Of a stretch of DNA of 64,000 nt, positions 32,420-41,391 are shown one piece after another. The DNA lies in contig FCNS01000028.1 of the NCBI GenBank assembly GCA_900045905.1, positions 1-64,000 of the forward strand, given 5' to 3'. Source of the stretch: Clostridiales bacterium CHKCI001 (GTDB taxonomy: Bacteria > Bacillota > Clostridia > Lachnospirales > Lachnospiraceae). The stretch's first letter is position 1. Each line of letters starts with the position of its first letter. The position numbers and the translations under genes are program-made. The notes below the pieces were generated by a model. The model ran no database searches. It worked only from the letters and a program-made list of their open reading frames with translations, and was not told the origin of the DNA.

Positions 32420-33595
32420 TTATAGTGAAAATAATTCATGCAATGGAGGCTTTTCTTTTTTTCGTGTCACTTCTACCAAGTCCAATTTTGTAATGTCAAC
32501 AACTACTGTTTTGATTGGATCATAAGAAACCAATCGCTGAAATTCTTCCATCAACTTTCTTCGATACTCTTCTGCTTTCATATTAATAAAATCAATTAAA
32601 ATCATGCCTGATAAATTACGAAGTCGAAGCTGTCTGGCAATTTCAGCGGCTGCCTCTAGATTTATTTTTAAAAATGTCTCTTCTTTTTGTTTTCCCTTGA
32701 TTGCTTTTCCTGTATTTACATCAATTGCCACAAGTGTTTCTGTCGGTTCAATAATCAAGTAAGCTCCTGATTTTAGCCATACTTGCTTTTGTAATGCACG
32801 TTGAATTTCGAAATCAAAGCGATACAGCTTTTCCAATGGAAGCATTTTATCTTCATAGTATTGAAGTTTTTCCAAATCGTCTGGAAAATTTTTTCCAAAA
32901 TACTTCTGTAGCTCCTGAAAGATTTCCGTATCATCTGTAATAATCTCATCTAAATCATTGGAATAGGTATCTCGAATTGCAGTTAAGTAATCTTTTTCTG
33001 GCTGATACAAGCAAGTATATACCGTGCGATAGTTGGCCTTTTGTTTTATCATACAAAATACATGGTAAAGTTCCTTGAGTTCTTTTAATAAAATCTCTTC
33101 GGATACATATTGTGCATTTGTTCGAATTAAAATGCCACCAGATAAATGAAGCTGCTCCACTTTTTCCTGTACCGATTTTTTCCAAGAACTATCTTTAATT
33201 TTAGAAGAAAAATGAAGGAAGTATTCTCCATAAACCAAAACAACATAACGGCCATTAATGCTCCATTTAGAAGTTACCACTGGTTCCTTCGTCTTCATAG
33301 CCTCTTTTTCCACTTGCACTACAATTTCATCTCCGACGCAGACAGTAACTCCATTTGCAGCTTTTGTAAAAAGAGGAGAAGGATTTTTCTGAAGGGAATA
33401 ATAAGCAATTTGTCCATCTCCAATTTCCACAAAAGCTGCCTGAATATTTTTCACAATATTTTTTACTTTTCCAATATAAATACGTCCAAGCAATCGGTTG
33501 GGATCAGCCAAATCGAGCTGAATAAGACGACGATTAGCTTCAAATAATCCACTCATAATCCGATTGTTTTTTCGTATAATAACTCGTTTACTCAA
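32420..33595 (-). CDS. Ribonuclease E/G family protein
   Basis: A 391-residue endoribonuclease of the RNase G type. The N-terminal S1-like domain (RIYIGKVKNIVKNIQAAFVEIG) is followed by a ribonuclease region whose catalytic Asp lies in LVAIDVNTGKAIKG, with the second in MILIDFINMK. It lacks the long C-terminal scaffold of E. coli RNase E and the CxxC zinc link is not evident. It overlaps the DUF2344 gene by 8 bases. The order TIGR03960-DUF2344-rng is common in Clostridia and precedes rplU. Confidence 0.9.
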   Translation of the reverse strand: MSKRVIIRKNNRIMSGLFEANRRLIQLDLADPNRLLGRIYIGKVKNIVKNIQAAFVEIGDGQIAYYSLQKNPSPLFTKAANGVTVCVGDEIVVQVEKEAMKTKEPVVTSKWSINGRYVVLVYGEYFLHFSSKIKDSSWKKSVQEKVEQLHLSGGILIRTNAQYVSEEILLKELKELYHVFCMIKQKANYRTVYTCLYQPEKDYLTAIRDTYSNDLDEIITDDTEIFQELQKYFGKNFPDDLEKLQYYEDKMLPLEKLYRFDFEIQRALQKQVWLKSGAYLIIEPTETLVAIDVNTGKAIKGKQKEETFLKINLEAAAEIARQLRLRNLSGMILIDFINMKAEEYRRKLMEEFQRLVSYDPIKTVVVDITKLDLVEVTRKKEKPPLHELFSL

Positions 33596-34289
33596 TGTTT
33601 TCCCCCAAATCTTCTAAAGAAACAAAGGTTTGATTTTCTCCATCTGTATAGGTTTCCAGACGGTGGATCTGAAAAGCAAATGGATTCCATTCCATATGGT
33701 TGGCCTCATAAAATGCTTCCAATACAAGTTCTGGTTTTAAGTTTTGTACACTTCCAGTTGCAACTCTTAAAAAGATACTTGACTCATCTACATGATATTG
33801 ATGGATCAGTGGGCGGATATCCACTTCTTTTTCGCTTTTCTTTGTCTTTTTTATGACGGTAATACAATCTTGTTTTAAAAACTCGTCTACTTTCTGCCAG
33901 AACTCAGTCGGATCGCTTGGAGCATATCCATCCCGAAAAGTTAAGCGGTAATCCGAAGCTGTTACAATACTCATCGCATTTTTGGCTGTATCTGGAAGCC
34001 GACGATAAGATAATATTTGAATTCCCTCCACTACTGCTGCATTCAAACGCCGAAGCATTTCGCTGGAGGACTGTGTAGAATGTACTTCAATATCCACATA
34101 TTCTGCTTCACTTGTTACTCCAAGCCCAAGCGGTGCAGAAAAGGACATAATCTGATGCGGACTAAATCCAGTTGTATAACAAATATCCACATCGGCACGG
34201 CGCATTAGTTTTTGAAAGAAACGCATGACATCGAGATGTCCAATAAATTTCATAGAACCAAATTTAGCAAACCGAATTCTTATTTTCAA
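33588..34289 (-). CDS. TIGR03936/DUF2344 radical-SAM-linked protein
   Basis: About 233 residues, starting MKIRIRFAKFGSMKFIGHLD, typical of DUF2344. The family is always found fused or next to TIGR03960 radical SAM proteins and is presumed to act with them, possibly on RNA or tRNA. The TTG at 34289 is chosen because GGAGGAGG precedes it by 6-7 bases and the family starts here. The gene overlaps both neighbours: 26 bases with the radical SAM gene and 8 with RNase G. Confidence 0.9.
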   Translation of the reverse strand: MKIRIRFAKFGSMKFIGHLDVMRFFQKLMRRADVDICYTTGFSPHQIMSFSAPLGLGVTSEAEYVDIEVHSTQSSSEMLRRLNAAVVEGIQILSYRRLPDTAKNAMSIVTASDYRLTFRDGYAPSDPTEFWQKVDEFLKQDCITVIKKTKKSEKEVDIRPLIHQYHVDESSIFLRVATGSVQNLKPELVLEAFYEANHMEWNPFAFQIHRLETYTDGENQTFVSLEDLGENIE

Positions 34290-36138
34290 AGCATACACCT
34301 CCTCCAAATTTCATTACACCGCAGCCAGAACATTGCATCCGACAGTTTGGTGTAACTGTTTCTTCTTTTGCACGATTCCACTCTCTTTTCAAAAATTCCT
34401 TTGAAACACCAGTGTCAATAAAATCCCATGGTAGTATTTCATCTACACTGCGTTCTCGCGTATTATAAAAATCAATACTCACATTGCATTCTTCAAATGC
34501 TTCCATCCAGCGATCGTTATAAAAGGTTTCGCTCCATGCATCGAAGATACATCCTTTTTCATAGGCTTTCAAAATAACTGGAGCCACTCTTCGATCGCCT
34601 CTCGCCAGAACCCCTTCTAATACAGTAACATCTGCTTCATGCCAATTATATTTTAAACTTTTCCGATTTAATTGTTCCTTAAATGTACGATTCACCAGAC
34701 GAGCACGGTCTAAAAACTCTTCTTTGGTACACATTTTTGCCCATTGGAATGGGGTAAATGGTTTTGGTACGAAAAAAGAAGAACTTGCTACAATTTGAAC
34801 CTTGCCGTGACGCTGGTCTTTTGGAATTTCATAGTATCGTTTTGCAATTTTCTCAGAAAGTTCTGCAATTCCTTTCATATCTTCTTCCGTTTCCGTCGGA
34901 AGACCAAGCATAAAGTACAGTTTTACACGAGTCCAGCCTCCTTCAAAAGCCATTCCCGCTCCTTCTAAAATAACCTCTTCCGTCAATCCTTTATTAATTA
35001 CATTTCTTAATCGCTGGGAACCCGCTTCAGGAGCAAAGGTTAAACTGCTTTTTTTAATATCTTGTACCTTACTCATTACATCCAAAGAAAATGCATCAAT
35101 ACGAAGCGAAGGAAGGGAAATATTAATTTTCTTTTGTCCACATTCTTCAATCAAAAATGTAACTAACTCTTCCAAATGAGTGTAATCACTGGAACTTAAA
35201 GAGCTTAAAGAAATTTCTTCATGTCCTGTATTTTTTAACATTTTTTTCGCCTGTTCTTTTAAAAATTCCAGACTTCTTTCTCTGACTGGACGATATACCA
35301 TACCCGCTTGGCAAAAACGGCATCCACGGATACATCCACGTTGGATTTCTAGTACAACACGATCCTGTGTTGCACGAATATGAGGAACCAATGGCTTTTC
35401 TGGATAAAATGTTTCATCCATATCCATAACTAATTCTTTCTTGATTATGCTAGGAATTCCTTCTCTGGTTGGTTCAAAGCTGGCAATCGTACCATCTTCA
35501 TGGTAGCTTACTTTATAAAATGCAGGGACATAAATTCCAGGAAGTTTTGCTGCTTCCAACAAAAATTCCATACGAGAACTATTTTGTTGTTTATGCTTTT
35601 TATATAGATCAATTAAAGGATAATACTGTGTTTCTCCTTCTCCCATGTAAAATAAATCAAAAAACTCAGCAATCGGTTCTGGATTATACGTACAAGGTCC
35701 TCCACCGATTACAATTGGGTCGTCTTCTCCCCGATCCGATGCAAGTAATGGAATCTGGCTTAGATCCAATACTTGTAAAATATTCGTATAACACATCTCA
35801 TATTGAATCGTAATTCCAAGAAAATCAAAACTTTTTACTGGTTCCTGAGATTCTACTGCAAAAAGCGGAATCTGTTTCTGTCTCATAATTTTGTCCAAAT
35901 CCATCCATGGAGAGTAGACACGATCGCAATATACATCTTCTTGACGATTGAACATATCATAAAGAATTTGGATTCCCAGATGAGACATTCCAATCTCATA
36001 TACATCTGGAAAACACATACAAACAGAAACATCAACTGCTGATTTATCTTTATTGGCTGCATTTACTTCATTGCCAATATAACGCGCAGGTTTTTCAATT
36101 TGCAGCAGAATTTCATCGGATAATGCTAGTTTTCTCAT
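34264..36138 (-). CDS. TIGR03960 B12-binding-type radical SAM protein
   Basis: A 624-residue enzyme. An N-terminal cobalamin-binding-like fold (MSHLGIQILYDMFN, GGGPCTYNPEPIAEFFD) precedes the radical SAM barrel with CIRGCRFCQAGMVYRP, whose three cysteines hold the 4Fe-4S cluster. A C-terminal CRMQCSGCGVMKFGGGVC adds further cysteines. The substrate is unknown; in several genomes this protein is fused to DUF2344, which here follows directly with overlap. Confidence 0.93.
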   Translation of the reverse strand: MRKLALSDEILLQIEKPARYIGNEVNAANKDKSAVDVSVCMCFPDVYEIGMSHLGIQILYDMFNRQEDVYCDRVYSPWMDLDKIMRQKQIPLFAVESQEPVKSFDFLGITIQYEMCYTNILQVLDLSQIPLLASDRGEDDPIVIGGGPCTYNPEPIAEFFDLFYMGEGETQYYPLIDLYKKHKQQNSSRMEFLLEAAKLPGIYVPAFYKVSYHEDGTIASFEPTREGIPSIIKKELVMDMDETFYPEKPLVPHIRATQDRVVLEIQRGCIRGCRFCQAGMVYRPVRERSLEFLKEQAKKMLKNTGHEEISLSSLSSSDYTHLEELVTFLIEECGQKKINISLPSLRIDAFSLDVMSKVQDIKKSSLTFAPEAGSQRLRNVINKGLTEEVILEGAGMAFEGGWTRVKLYFMLGLPTETEEDMKGIAELSEKIAKRYYEIPKDQRHGKVQIVASSSFFVPKPFTPFQWAKMCTKEEFLDRARLVNRTFKEQLNRKSLKYNWHEADVTVLEGVLARGDRRVAPVILKAYEKGCIFDAWSETFYNDRWMEAFEECNVSIDFYNTRERSVDEILPWDFIDTGVSKEFLKREWNRAKEETVTPNCRMQCSGCGVMKFGGGVCFENKNSVC

Positions 36139-36167
36139 AAATCGTCCTTTCTTAAGCTCTGTTTTTT

Positions 36168-36210
36168 GTTGTCATGACATACAAAAGGAAGCTCCAGTGG
36201 AGGTTCGTTA
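36168..36210 (-). repeat. Hairpin-tail repeat at the end of hisIE
   Basis: On the minus strand CCTCCACTGGAGC, a 5-bp stem, is followed by TTCCTTTTGTATGTCATGACAAC. It starts within the hisIE stop codon region and lies between hisIE and the TIGR03960 gene. Confidence 0.7.
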
Positions 36211-37341
36211 GCGATTGGCTAACTCTCTTGTAATGTCTTCCCATGTTACGCCCTTTTCTACCATTAAAACCATAACATGGTATAAGAAATCGGAAATTTC
36301 ATACTTGATTTCTTCTGGATCTGGATTCTTGGCCGCAATCACAATTTCCGTTGCTTCTTCTCCACATTTTTTCAATATCTTATCAATTCCTTTATCAAAT
36401 AAATAGTTTGTATAGGAACCTTCCTTTGGATGAAGTTTTCGATCTTCAATAATTTGATAAACATCTTCAAATACCTTATGTGGATTTGCTACTTTCGCAC
36501 CTTTATCTAACAATGTTTTGAAAAAGCAAGAGTATGATCCTGTATGACATGCAGCCCCCACCTGAGCTACCTTTGCAAGCAATGTATCATTGTCACAGTC
36601 TAAATGCAGCGATTTTACATATTGGAAATGTCCAGAAGTCTCTCCCTTTAACCAGCGTTGCTGACGACTGCGGCTAAAATAACACATCCGTCCAGATGTA
36701 ATTGTTTCTTCAAACGCTGCTTCATTCATATATGCCATCATCAATACTTCATTTGTGCGATAATCTTGTACAATACAAGGAATTAAACCATCTTCATTTA
36801 ACTTAAATTCTGACCAAGAAATTGTGGATTCATACGTAATAACTGGAATTCCATCTGCTTTTAACTGCTTTTTCCATGCATAGAAATCACAGGAAGCATC
36901 TGCCTGTACAAAAACATAGGAAGCATCATTGGAGAAACTTCCCTGATATGGAGTAACCGTAATATCCATCGCAATCACACGGTCTGCTCCAAACCGTTCC
37001 ACTGCTTCTGGATAAATTGCCATCTCTGTCTCAGAATTAGAATTGATGATTACTTGTGCAGCTCCTGTATAAAGATATTTTTTTACATCTTCCAGTCGTT
37101 TAATATTTCCACCGATATACAATGGCACTTCCATTGTACGTACAATTTCTTTACATTCTCCAATTGTAGTATCATGTTCTGAATCGTTTGTGGAACAATC
37201 TATAACGAAAATCCCATCGGCTCCATTGTTATTATAGGAAGCTGCTAACTCCAATGTTTTTTGATTTTTTTCCTCATTTTCTTTGATTGATGCATTTGCT
37301 CCATTTATATAAAAAACTGGTATTAATTTTTTTTGTTCCAT
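36208..37341 (-). CDS. hisIE: HisIE with an extra N-terminal HisA/HisF-like half-barrel
   Basis: A 377-residue fusion. Residues ~1-190 resemble a HisA/HisF TIM half-barrel ([32 protein letters not shown]). The first-strand catalytic Asp appears lost, since IPVFYINGA stands where family members have IPxxDxxxG; the later Asp in VIAMDITV remains. Residues ~195-290 are HisI (AMP cyclohydrolase: [13 protein letters not shown], Zn motif [13 protein letters not shown]). Residues ~295-377 are HisE (ATP pyrophosphohydrolase: [16 protein letters not shown]). Together HisIE performs steps 2 and 3 of histidine synthesis. No other his gene is nearby. The ribosome site is weak. Confidence 0.92.
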   Translation of the reverse strand: MEQKKLIPVFYINGANASIKENEEKNQKTLELAASYNNNGADGIFVIDCSTNDSEHDTTIGECKEIVRTMEVPLYIGGNIKRLEDVKKYLYTGAAQVIINSNSETEMAIYPEAVERFGADRVIAMDITVTPYQGSFSNDASYVFVQADASCDFYAWKKQLKADGIPVITYESTISWSEFKLNEDGLIPCIVQDYRTNEVLMMAYMNEAAFEETITSGRMCYFSRSRQQRWLKGETSGHFQYVKSLHLDCDNDTLLAKVAQVGAACHTGSYSCFFKTLLDKGAKVANPHKVFEDVYQIIEDRKLHPKEGSYTNYLFDKGIDKILKKCGEEATEIVIAAKNPDPEEIKYEISDFLYHVMVLMVEKGVTWEDITRELANR

Positions 37342-37380
37342 TTTCTATTTTAACTTCGAAGTCTTTTTAACATTTTGTTA

Positions 37381-37451
37381 TAAAAAGACGCAAACAGAAA
37401 GGGTGAAAGTGTTGTGTTTGCAGTTCTTCCTTTCTTAAAATTCTTTCACCC
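37381..37451 (-). promoter_or_regulatory. Attenuator-like leader of hisIE
   Basis: Four blocks occur 5' to 3' on the minus strand: GGGTGAAAG, GCAAACA, CTTTCACCC and TGTTTGC followed by GTCTTTTTA. The first pairs with the third (9 bp) and the second with the fourth (7 bp), so the two helices cross and cannot form as simple hairpins together. The second helix plus T-run is a terminator. The ligand or sensor is not evident. Confidence 0.55.
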
Positions 37452-37456
37452 TCTTT

Positions 37457-37504
37457 TATCGTGATATGCAAAAGAAAACTCCAGTAGAGATTTCTTTTGT
37501 TATA
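37457..37504 (-). repeat. Hairpin-tail repeat after the 106-aa gene
   Basis: The full-length form: AACAAAAGAAATCTCTACTGGAGTTTTCTTTTGCATATCACGATAA split as AAAAGAAA/TTTCTTTT outer stem, CTC/GAG inner pairing and the GCATATCACGATAA tail. It lies 11 bases after the stop codon of the gene at 37515. Confidence 0.7.
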
Positions 37505-37514
37505 TTTTTTATGA

Positions 37515-37835
37515 TTAATTCGTTTTATCCTCATTGGAAATTTCATATACCATCAGAGAATCATTTTCTGGCACAACAAGACGAGTTTCTAAAATGCCTG
37601 CACGATTTGCACGCTTATATTCTTGAATCTGATTTCCAACTCGAACTTCAAAACGAGTATACGGTTCCAATGCTGTCAACGTCATTTTAACGGACCAAGC
37701 TTCTGCATTTCGCTTTTTGAATACGCAGACTACTTTTCCATTCTCCTCTTTTTTAATGGAATAATATTTGGCACACTCTAACATATCACCATTCTTTCCA
37801 TTCATCACATTTACAATTAATGTCAATTCTCTCAT
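37515..37835 (-). CDS. Unrecognised 106-aa protein coupled to an esterase
   Basis: A small, mostly beta protein beginning MRELTLIVNVMNGKNGDM, with RFEVRVGNQIQEYKRANRAG later. No known motif is recognised; the pattern of short strands could suit a carbohydrate-binding or sandwich fold. The ATG at 37835 follows GGGTGG and lies 15 bases after the esterase stop, so the pair is probably one transcript. A longer in-frame start would overlap the esterase by about 50 bases and lacks a ribosome site. Confidence 0.6.
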   Translation of the reverse strand: MRELTLIVNVMNGKNGDMLECAKYYSIKKEENGKVVCVFKKRNAEAWSVKMTLTALEPYTRFEVRVGNQIQEYKRANRAGILETRLVVPENDSLMVYEISNEDKTN

Positions 37836-37849
37836 ACAGCCACCCAACC

Positions 37850-38614
37850 TTATTCCTTTAATAGAAATGGAAGAAAATATTCCAATTCTTTTTTCCACCA
37901 GTTCCAGTCATGGCAAACATCAAAGCCCCAATAATCAATCCATGCTTCAATTCCTTTTTCTTCTAAAATAGGTTGAAGTTCTCTTGCACTTTGCAACATT
38001 GGTTCCTCCCATGCGCCTTGTCCCATACATATAATATTTTTATTTCGATTATAAATTGGAATATATGGATGATTTTTCGGCATATTTCTTAAGTAATCAA
38101 TTGGAGAATTATTATATACATTTTCATCCATATAATCTCCAACAAAATAAGAGGCTTTAAATAATCCACTTAAAGAAAGGTTACCAATAAAAATATCAGG
38201 ACGACGGAAAAAGAAATTCGTAGAGTGATAGCCGCCCATACTAAATCCCATCGCAATAATTCCCTTTTTTGCCTTTCCGCCATCAGTATGGTTTGCGTTA
38301 ATTTGAAAAATACGCGGAACTAGCTCATCTATAATATAATGATACCATCTTTCTTGTAATTCCATGCGAACTCGGACACTACATTCTTGATTGGACCATG
38401 TCTCTCCATCAATACTATCTACAGTAAATAACTGCATTTGGCCATTTTCTATATATTGCCAGCATTGATCTAACATTCCAAAATTTTCAAAGTCAAAGAA
38501 ACGTCCATTCTGACATGGGAAAAATAAAAAAGGTTGACCTGTATAGCCATATACTTTAAACTCCATATCCCGTTTTAACCATTGGCTGTACTCTCTAAAA
38601 TATTGAATATCCAT
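37850..38614 (-). CDS. Esterase-family alpha/beta hydrolase
   Basis: A 254-residue cytoplasmic protein of the putative esterase (esterase D/Fes-like) family. The nucleophile elbow is GFSMGGYHS with Ser near residue 125, and the later VCHDWNWWKKEL supplies the likely catalytic His. There is no signal peptide. Substrate unknown; relatives cleave acyl groups from sugars or S-formylglutathione. It is first in a two-gene unit with the 106-residue protein. Confidence 0.85.
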   Translation of the reverse strand: MDIQYFREYSQWLKRDMEFKVYGYTGQPFLFFPCQNGRFFDFENFGMLDQCWQYIENGQMQLFTVDSIDGETWSNQECSVRVRMELQERWYHYIIDELVPRIFQINANHTDGGKAKKGIIAMGFSMGGYHSTNFFFRRPDIFIGNLSLSGLFKASYFVGDYMDENVYNNSPIDYLRNMPKNHPYIPIYNRNKNIICMGQGAWEEPMLQSARELQPILEEKGIEAWIDYWGFDVCHDWNWWKKELEYFLPFLLKE

Positions 38615-38640
38615 GTTACAACTATCCCCTTTTCGTTTTA

Positions 38641-38812
38641 TTTACTATAAAAGTGTCGTCAATGTCTAGCAAGGATATAAATATCCTGTGTAAATATCCT
38701 GTGTTGAATGGACATTCGACGACCTGACCTGTATGAGCAAGTAAGGCATTCGCCTAGATTGCGAATACGGGCAACGATGTCAAGCGTGCATAGCACGAAG
38801 ACATCGTTTTTT
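38641..38812 (+). repeat. Dispersed structured element, copy A
   Basis: About 170 bases sharing TTTACTATAAAA, the helix GTCGTCAATGTC/GACATTCGACGAC, CCTGTATGAGCAAGTAAGGC and the hairpin CGATGTC/GACATCG with copies at 51783 and, inverted, 43592. It lacks the final hairpin of the other two. It runs up to the patB stop codon. Confidence 0.75.
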
Positions 38813-40010
38813 ATATCGTAGTGGTACCCACAAAACGGGCATGAGCATTTACGATTCCGTCTCTAATTTGATTCAAAGCTTTTTCCACAACGCTTTTCGG
38901 GCATGCCATATTCAAACGAACAAATCCTTTTCCAGCTTCTCCAAAAAAGCTTCCATCTGTAACAACAACATTACATTGTTTTATAAAAAATTCCTGCAGT
39001 TGGTCTGGGTTAACTGGTAGGTTTCTACAATCAACCCATGCCAAATAAGTCCCTTCTGGTTTTTTTACAGAAAGCATTGGAAGATTTTCCTGAATAAATG
39101 TTACAAGATAATCCATATTTTTCTCTACATATGCAATCATTTCATCCAGCCATTGCTCGGAATAATTATAAGCTCCGATTAATGCCGCTTCACAAAAAGC
39201 ATGTCCATCTAATAAATGTAATTTATCCAGTGTTTGTTTCAACTTAGCTGCTATATTTGGATTCTTTACAATCATATATGCCATTTGAAAACTGGCCACA
39301 TTAAATGGTTTTGAAATGGATGTACAGGTAATCGTATGATTTGCAATTTCTTCCGAAAGGCTTGCAATCATCGTATGTACTTGTCCTTTCATCAACAGAT
39401 CTGCATGAATATCGTCTGAGATGATATATAGATTGTGCTGAATACAAATGTCCGCCAATTGTCTCAATTCTTCCTTCGTCCAAACACGACCTCCTGGGTT
39501 ATGAGGGTTACAAAGCAGAATTGCTTTCGTTTTGGAAGTAATCATTTTTTCCAATATTGCTAAGTCCATTCTATAATAACCGTCTTTTTCTTGCAATGGA
39601 CAATCTAATAAAATGCGGTTATTCTTTTCTACTACATCATAAAATGGACCATATACTGGAGTCTGTACAATAATTTCGTCTCCTGGATCGGAGACTGCCT
39701 CGATTGCATAAGATAGTCCTGCTACAACATTTGGAATATAATAAATCCACTCCTTTTTCACAGTAAAACGATGGCGTCGCTCCATCCAATGAATAATTGC
39801 CTTATAATATTCATCTGATAAATATTGATATCCAAATACTTTTTGGTCTAGTATTTTTTGTACTTCTTCTAATATATGAGGGGATACTTCAAAATCCATA
39901 TCGGCCACCCACATTGGAATTAGATCTTTGCTTTTGTATTTTTCAGAAATGTAATCCCATTTTTCACAATTGGTTCCCCAACGGGAAACTGGCTGATCAA
40001 AATTGTACAT
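38811..40010 (-). CDS. MalY/PatB-family aminotransferase (C-S lyase)
   Basis: A 399-residue fold-type I PLP enzyme. The MalY/PatB opening FDQPVSRWGTNCEKWD and PMWVADMDFEVSP, the middle LLCNPHNPGGRVWTKEEL and ISDDIHADLL, and the PLP lysine in TSISKPFNVASFQ are clear. Members cleave cystathionine or other cysteine conjugates to thiol, pyruvate and ammonia. The last residues (HARFVGTTTI) are read from the edge of the dispersed repeat, so the C-terminus may have been altered by its insertion. Confidence 0.9.
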   Translation of the reverse strand: MYNFDQPVSRWGTNCEKWDYISEKYKSKDLIPMWVADMDFEVSPHILEEVQKILDQKVFGYQYLSDEYYKAIIHWMERRHRFTVKKEWIYYIPNVVAGLSYAIEAVSDPGDEIIVQTPVYGPFYDVVEKNNRILLDCPLQEKDGYYRMDLAILEKMITSKTKAILLCNPHNPGGRVWTKEELRQLADICIQHNLYIISDDIHADLLMKGQVHTMIASLSEEIANHTITCTSISKPFNVASFQMAYMIVKNPNIAAKLKQTLDKLHLLDGHAFCEAALIGAYNYSEQWLDEMIAYVEKNMDYLVTFIQENLPMLSVKKPEGTYLAWVDCRNLPVNPDQLQEFFIKQCNVVVTDGSFFGEAGKGFVRLNMACPKSVVEKALNQIRDGIVNAHARFVGTTTI

Positions 40011-40050
40011 GTAAAAACTCCTTTTTTACTTATTAATTAATATGATTTTA

Positions 40051-40096
40051 TTATTGTGATATGCAAAAGACATCCAGTAGGGATTTCTTTTGTTTA
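40051..40096 (-). repeat. Hairpin-tail repeat after the recombinase gene
   Basis: AAAAGAAATCCCTACTGGATG forms the stem-loop on the minus strand and TCTTTTGCATATCACAATAATAA is the tail. It lies between the recombinase stop and the patB start. Confidence 0.7.
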
Positions 40097-40150
40097 GTCT
40101 GATTTGTTCTATTATAACAGCGATCGTTTAATTTGTATAGTATTTATCTT

Positions 40151-41155
40151 TTATTCCTGATCGTCTTTTTTCATATCGATTGGATGCTTTTTCAGAAATT
40201 CTTTTAACTCTTTTGGAATCTCAGAGAAATTTTGTCTTCTTGCTGCCGATTTCAACTGCCTTGCATGGAAAGAAGAAATGTCCATATAATCTGCAGTCGG
40301 AGCAATATTTTTATTATCAATCAAAACATGCAAAAGCAATGATGTTCTTAGATCACTTAGACTATAGGTTTTCGGAATCAAGGATTCATCCATTAACTGT
40401 TTCATATATTGGGAAACATGTCTTTGTAATGTTCGGATCGAATAAGGACGCCCATTTACCGATTGAAATAGTCGATGCTCTTTATCACAAAAAATTGCTG
40501 TTTCATGTGCAATTCGGTAATTTTGAAGCATAAATCCAATTTGATCTGGTAAAATAATTCCCCTTTTTCTTTCCTCTGCTTCTGTATTTTCCCGTTTTAC
40601 AGTTAAATACCATTTTCCCTCTTCAAAAAACAAATCATCCGTTGATAAATGAATCATTTCACTTGTTCGCAATCCACACTGTGCTGCAACTATTAAAATT
40701 GGATAAAGTTCTGGGGCACGTTCTTTGGATTTTTGAATGATTATCTGAATCGTGGAATCTGGAATTGGACCTGGAGGAGTTCTCTTTTCAGACGCCATCG
40801 ACTGTAATAATGTTCTTGGAAGAACCCGATCGGTTCTTCCATTTGGAATGATTCCATATTCTTCTAAATAAGTAAAGAATGTTTTTATATTGTAATAATA
40901 ACTTCTTGCCGTAGAAACAGACATAAGCTGATTTTGAATTGCAGGAAAAATAATTTGCTGAAAGAAATAAATTGCCTGCAATCCTTCTACTTCGGTGGCT
41001 TCTACTTTACTTTCTTCACAGAAAAATAACACATCATGACGAATATGGGTAAATTGGGGATGATCGGATAGTTCTTCTAATAAGGCTCTTGTTTTGGGAG
41101 CCGTAAATGGATGTGTAGATTGTTGATTTTTTGAAATTAGTTTTGTTTTTGCCAT
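40151..41155 (-). CDS. Degenerate tyrosine-recombinase/integrase-like protein
   Basis: A 334-residue protein with a SAM-like N-terminal domain (residues ~40-120, ARSYYYNIKTFFTYLEEYG) and a catalytic-fold domain. Arg163 (CGLRTSEMIHL) and Lys187 are kept, and Arg270 is present in SLSDLRTSL. The usual HxxR histidine is Ser267, the LGH motif is replaced by ADYMDISS, and no Tyr occupies the nucleophile position (QLKSAARR). It is probably catalytically inactive or highly divergent. No att repeats or phage genes surround it. Confidence 0.75.
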   Translation of the reverse strand: MAKTKLISKNQQSTHPFTAPKTRALLEELSDHPQFTHIRHDVLFFCEESKVEATEVEGLQAIYFFQQIIFPAIQNQLMSVSTARSYYYNIKTFFTYLEEYGIIPNGRTDRVLPRTLLQSMASEKRTPPGPIPDSTIQIIIQKSKERAPELYPILIVAAQCGLRTSEMIHLSTDDLFFEEGKWYLTVKRENTEAEERKRGIILPDQIGFMLQNYRIAHETAIFCDKEHRLFQSVNGRPYSIRTLQRHVSQYMKQLMDESLIPKTYSLSDLRTSLLLHVLIDNKNIAPTADYMDISSFHARQLKSAARRQNFSEIPKELKEFLKKHPIDMKKDDQE

Positions 41156-41279
41156 GGCAAGTTCCTTTCTTGTTTGTTTTTAGTTTGGCGTGTTTTAAAT
41201 TATATTGTTACACGTCATATTATTTTTAATTGTATTTTATCATAATTCTTTTTATTTGTCCAGTATAATTTTCTATCTT

Positions 41280-41317
41280 CAACAAAAAAACCTCCACTGT
41301 TTGCATATCATGATAAA
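41280..41317 (+). repeat. Hairpin-tail repeat, inverted and shortened
   Basis: AACCTCCACTGTTTGCATATCATGATAAAA carries the family tail on the plus strand, with only half of the stem. It is the only plus-oriented copy and does not follow a plus-strand gene. Confidence 0.55.
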
Positions 41318-41319
41318 AA

Positions 41320-41361
41320 AGAAACTATTGCTAGATTTTTTTCTTCTATGCAATAGTTTCT
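41320..41361 (-). terminator. Terminator after the YdjM-like gene
   Basis: GAAACTATTGC and GCAATAGTTTC form an 11-bp stem; the loop is T-rich and a run of A on the plus strand gives Ts on the minus strand. Confidence 0.75.
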
Positions 41362-41391
41362 AAAATACATAAATTCCGTTTTTTTTCTATG

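Noticed and set aside
40151-41317. Integrated element around the recombinase
   Set aside because: No flanking direct repeats, tRNA, excisionase, replication or phage genes; neighbours are ordinary chromosomal genes.
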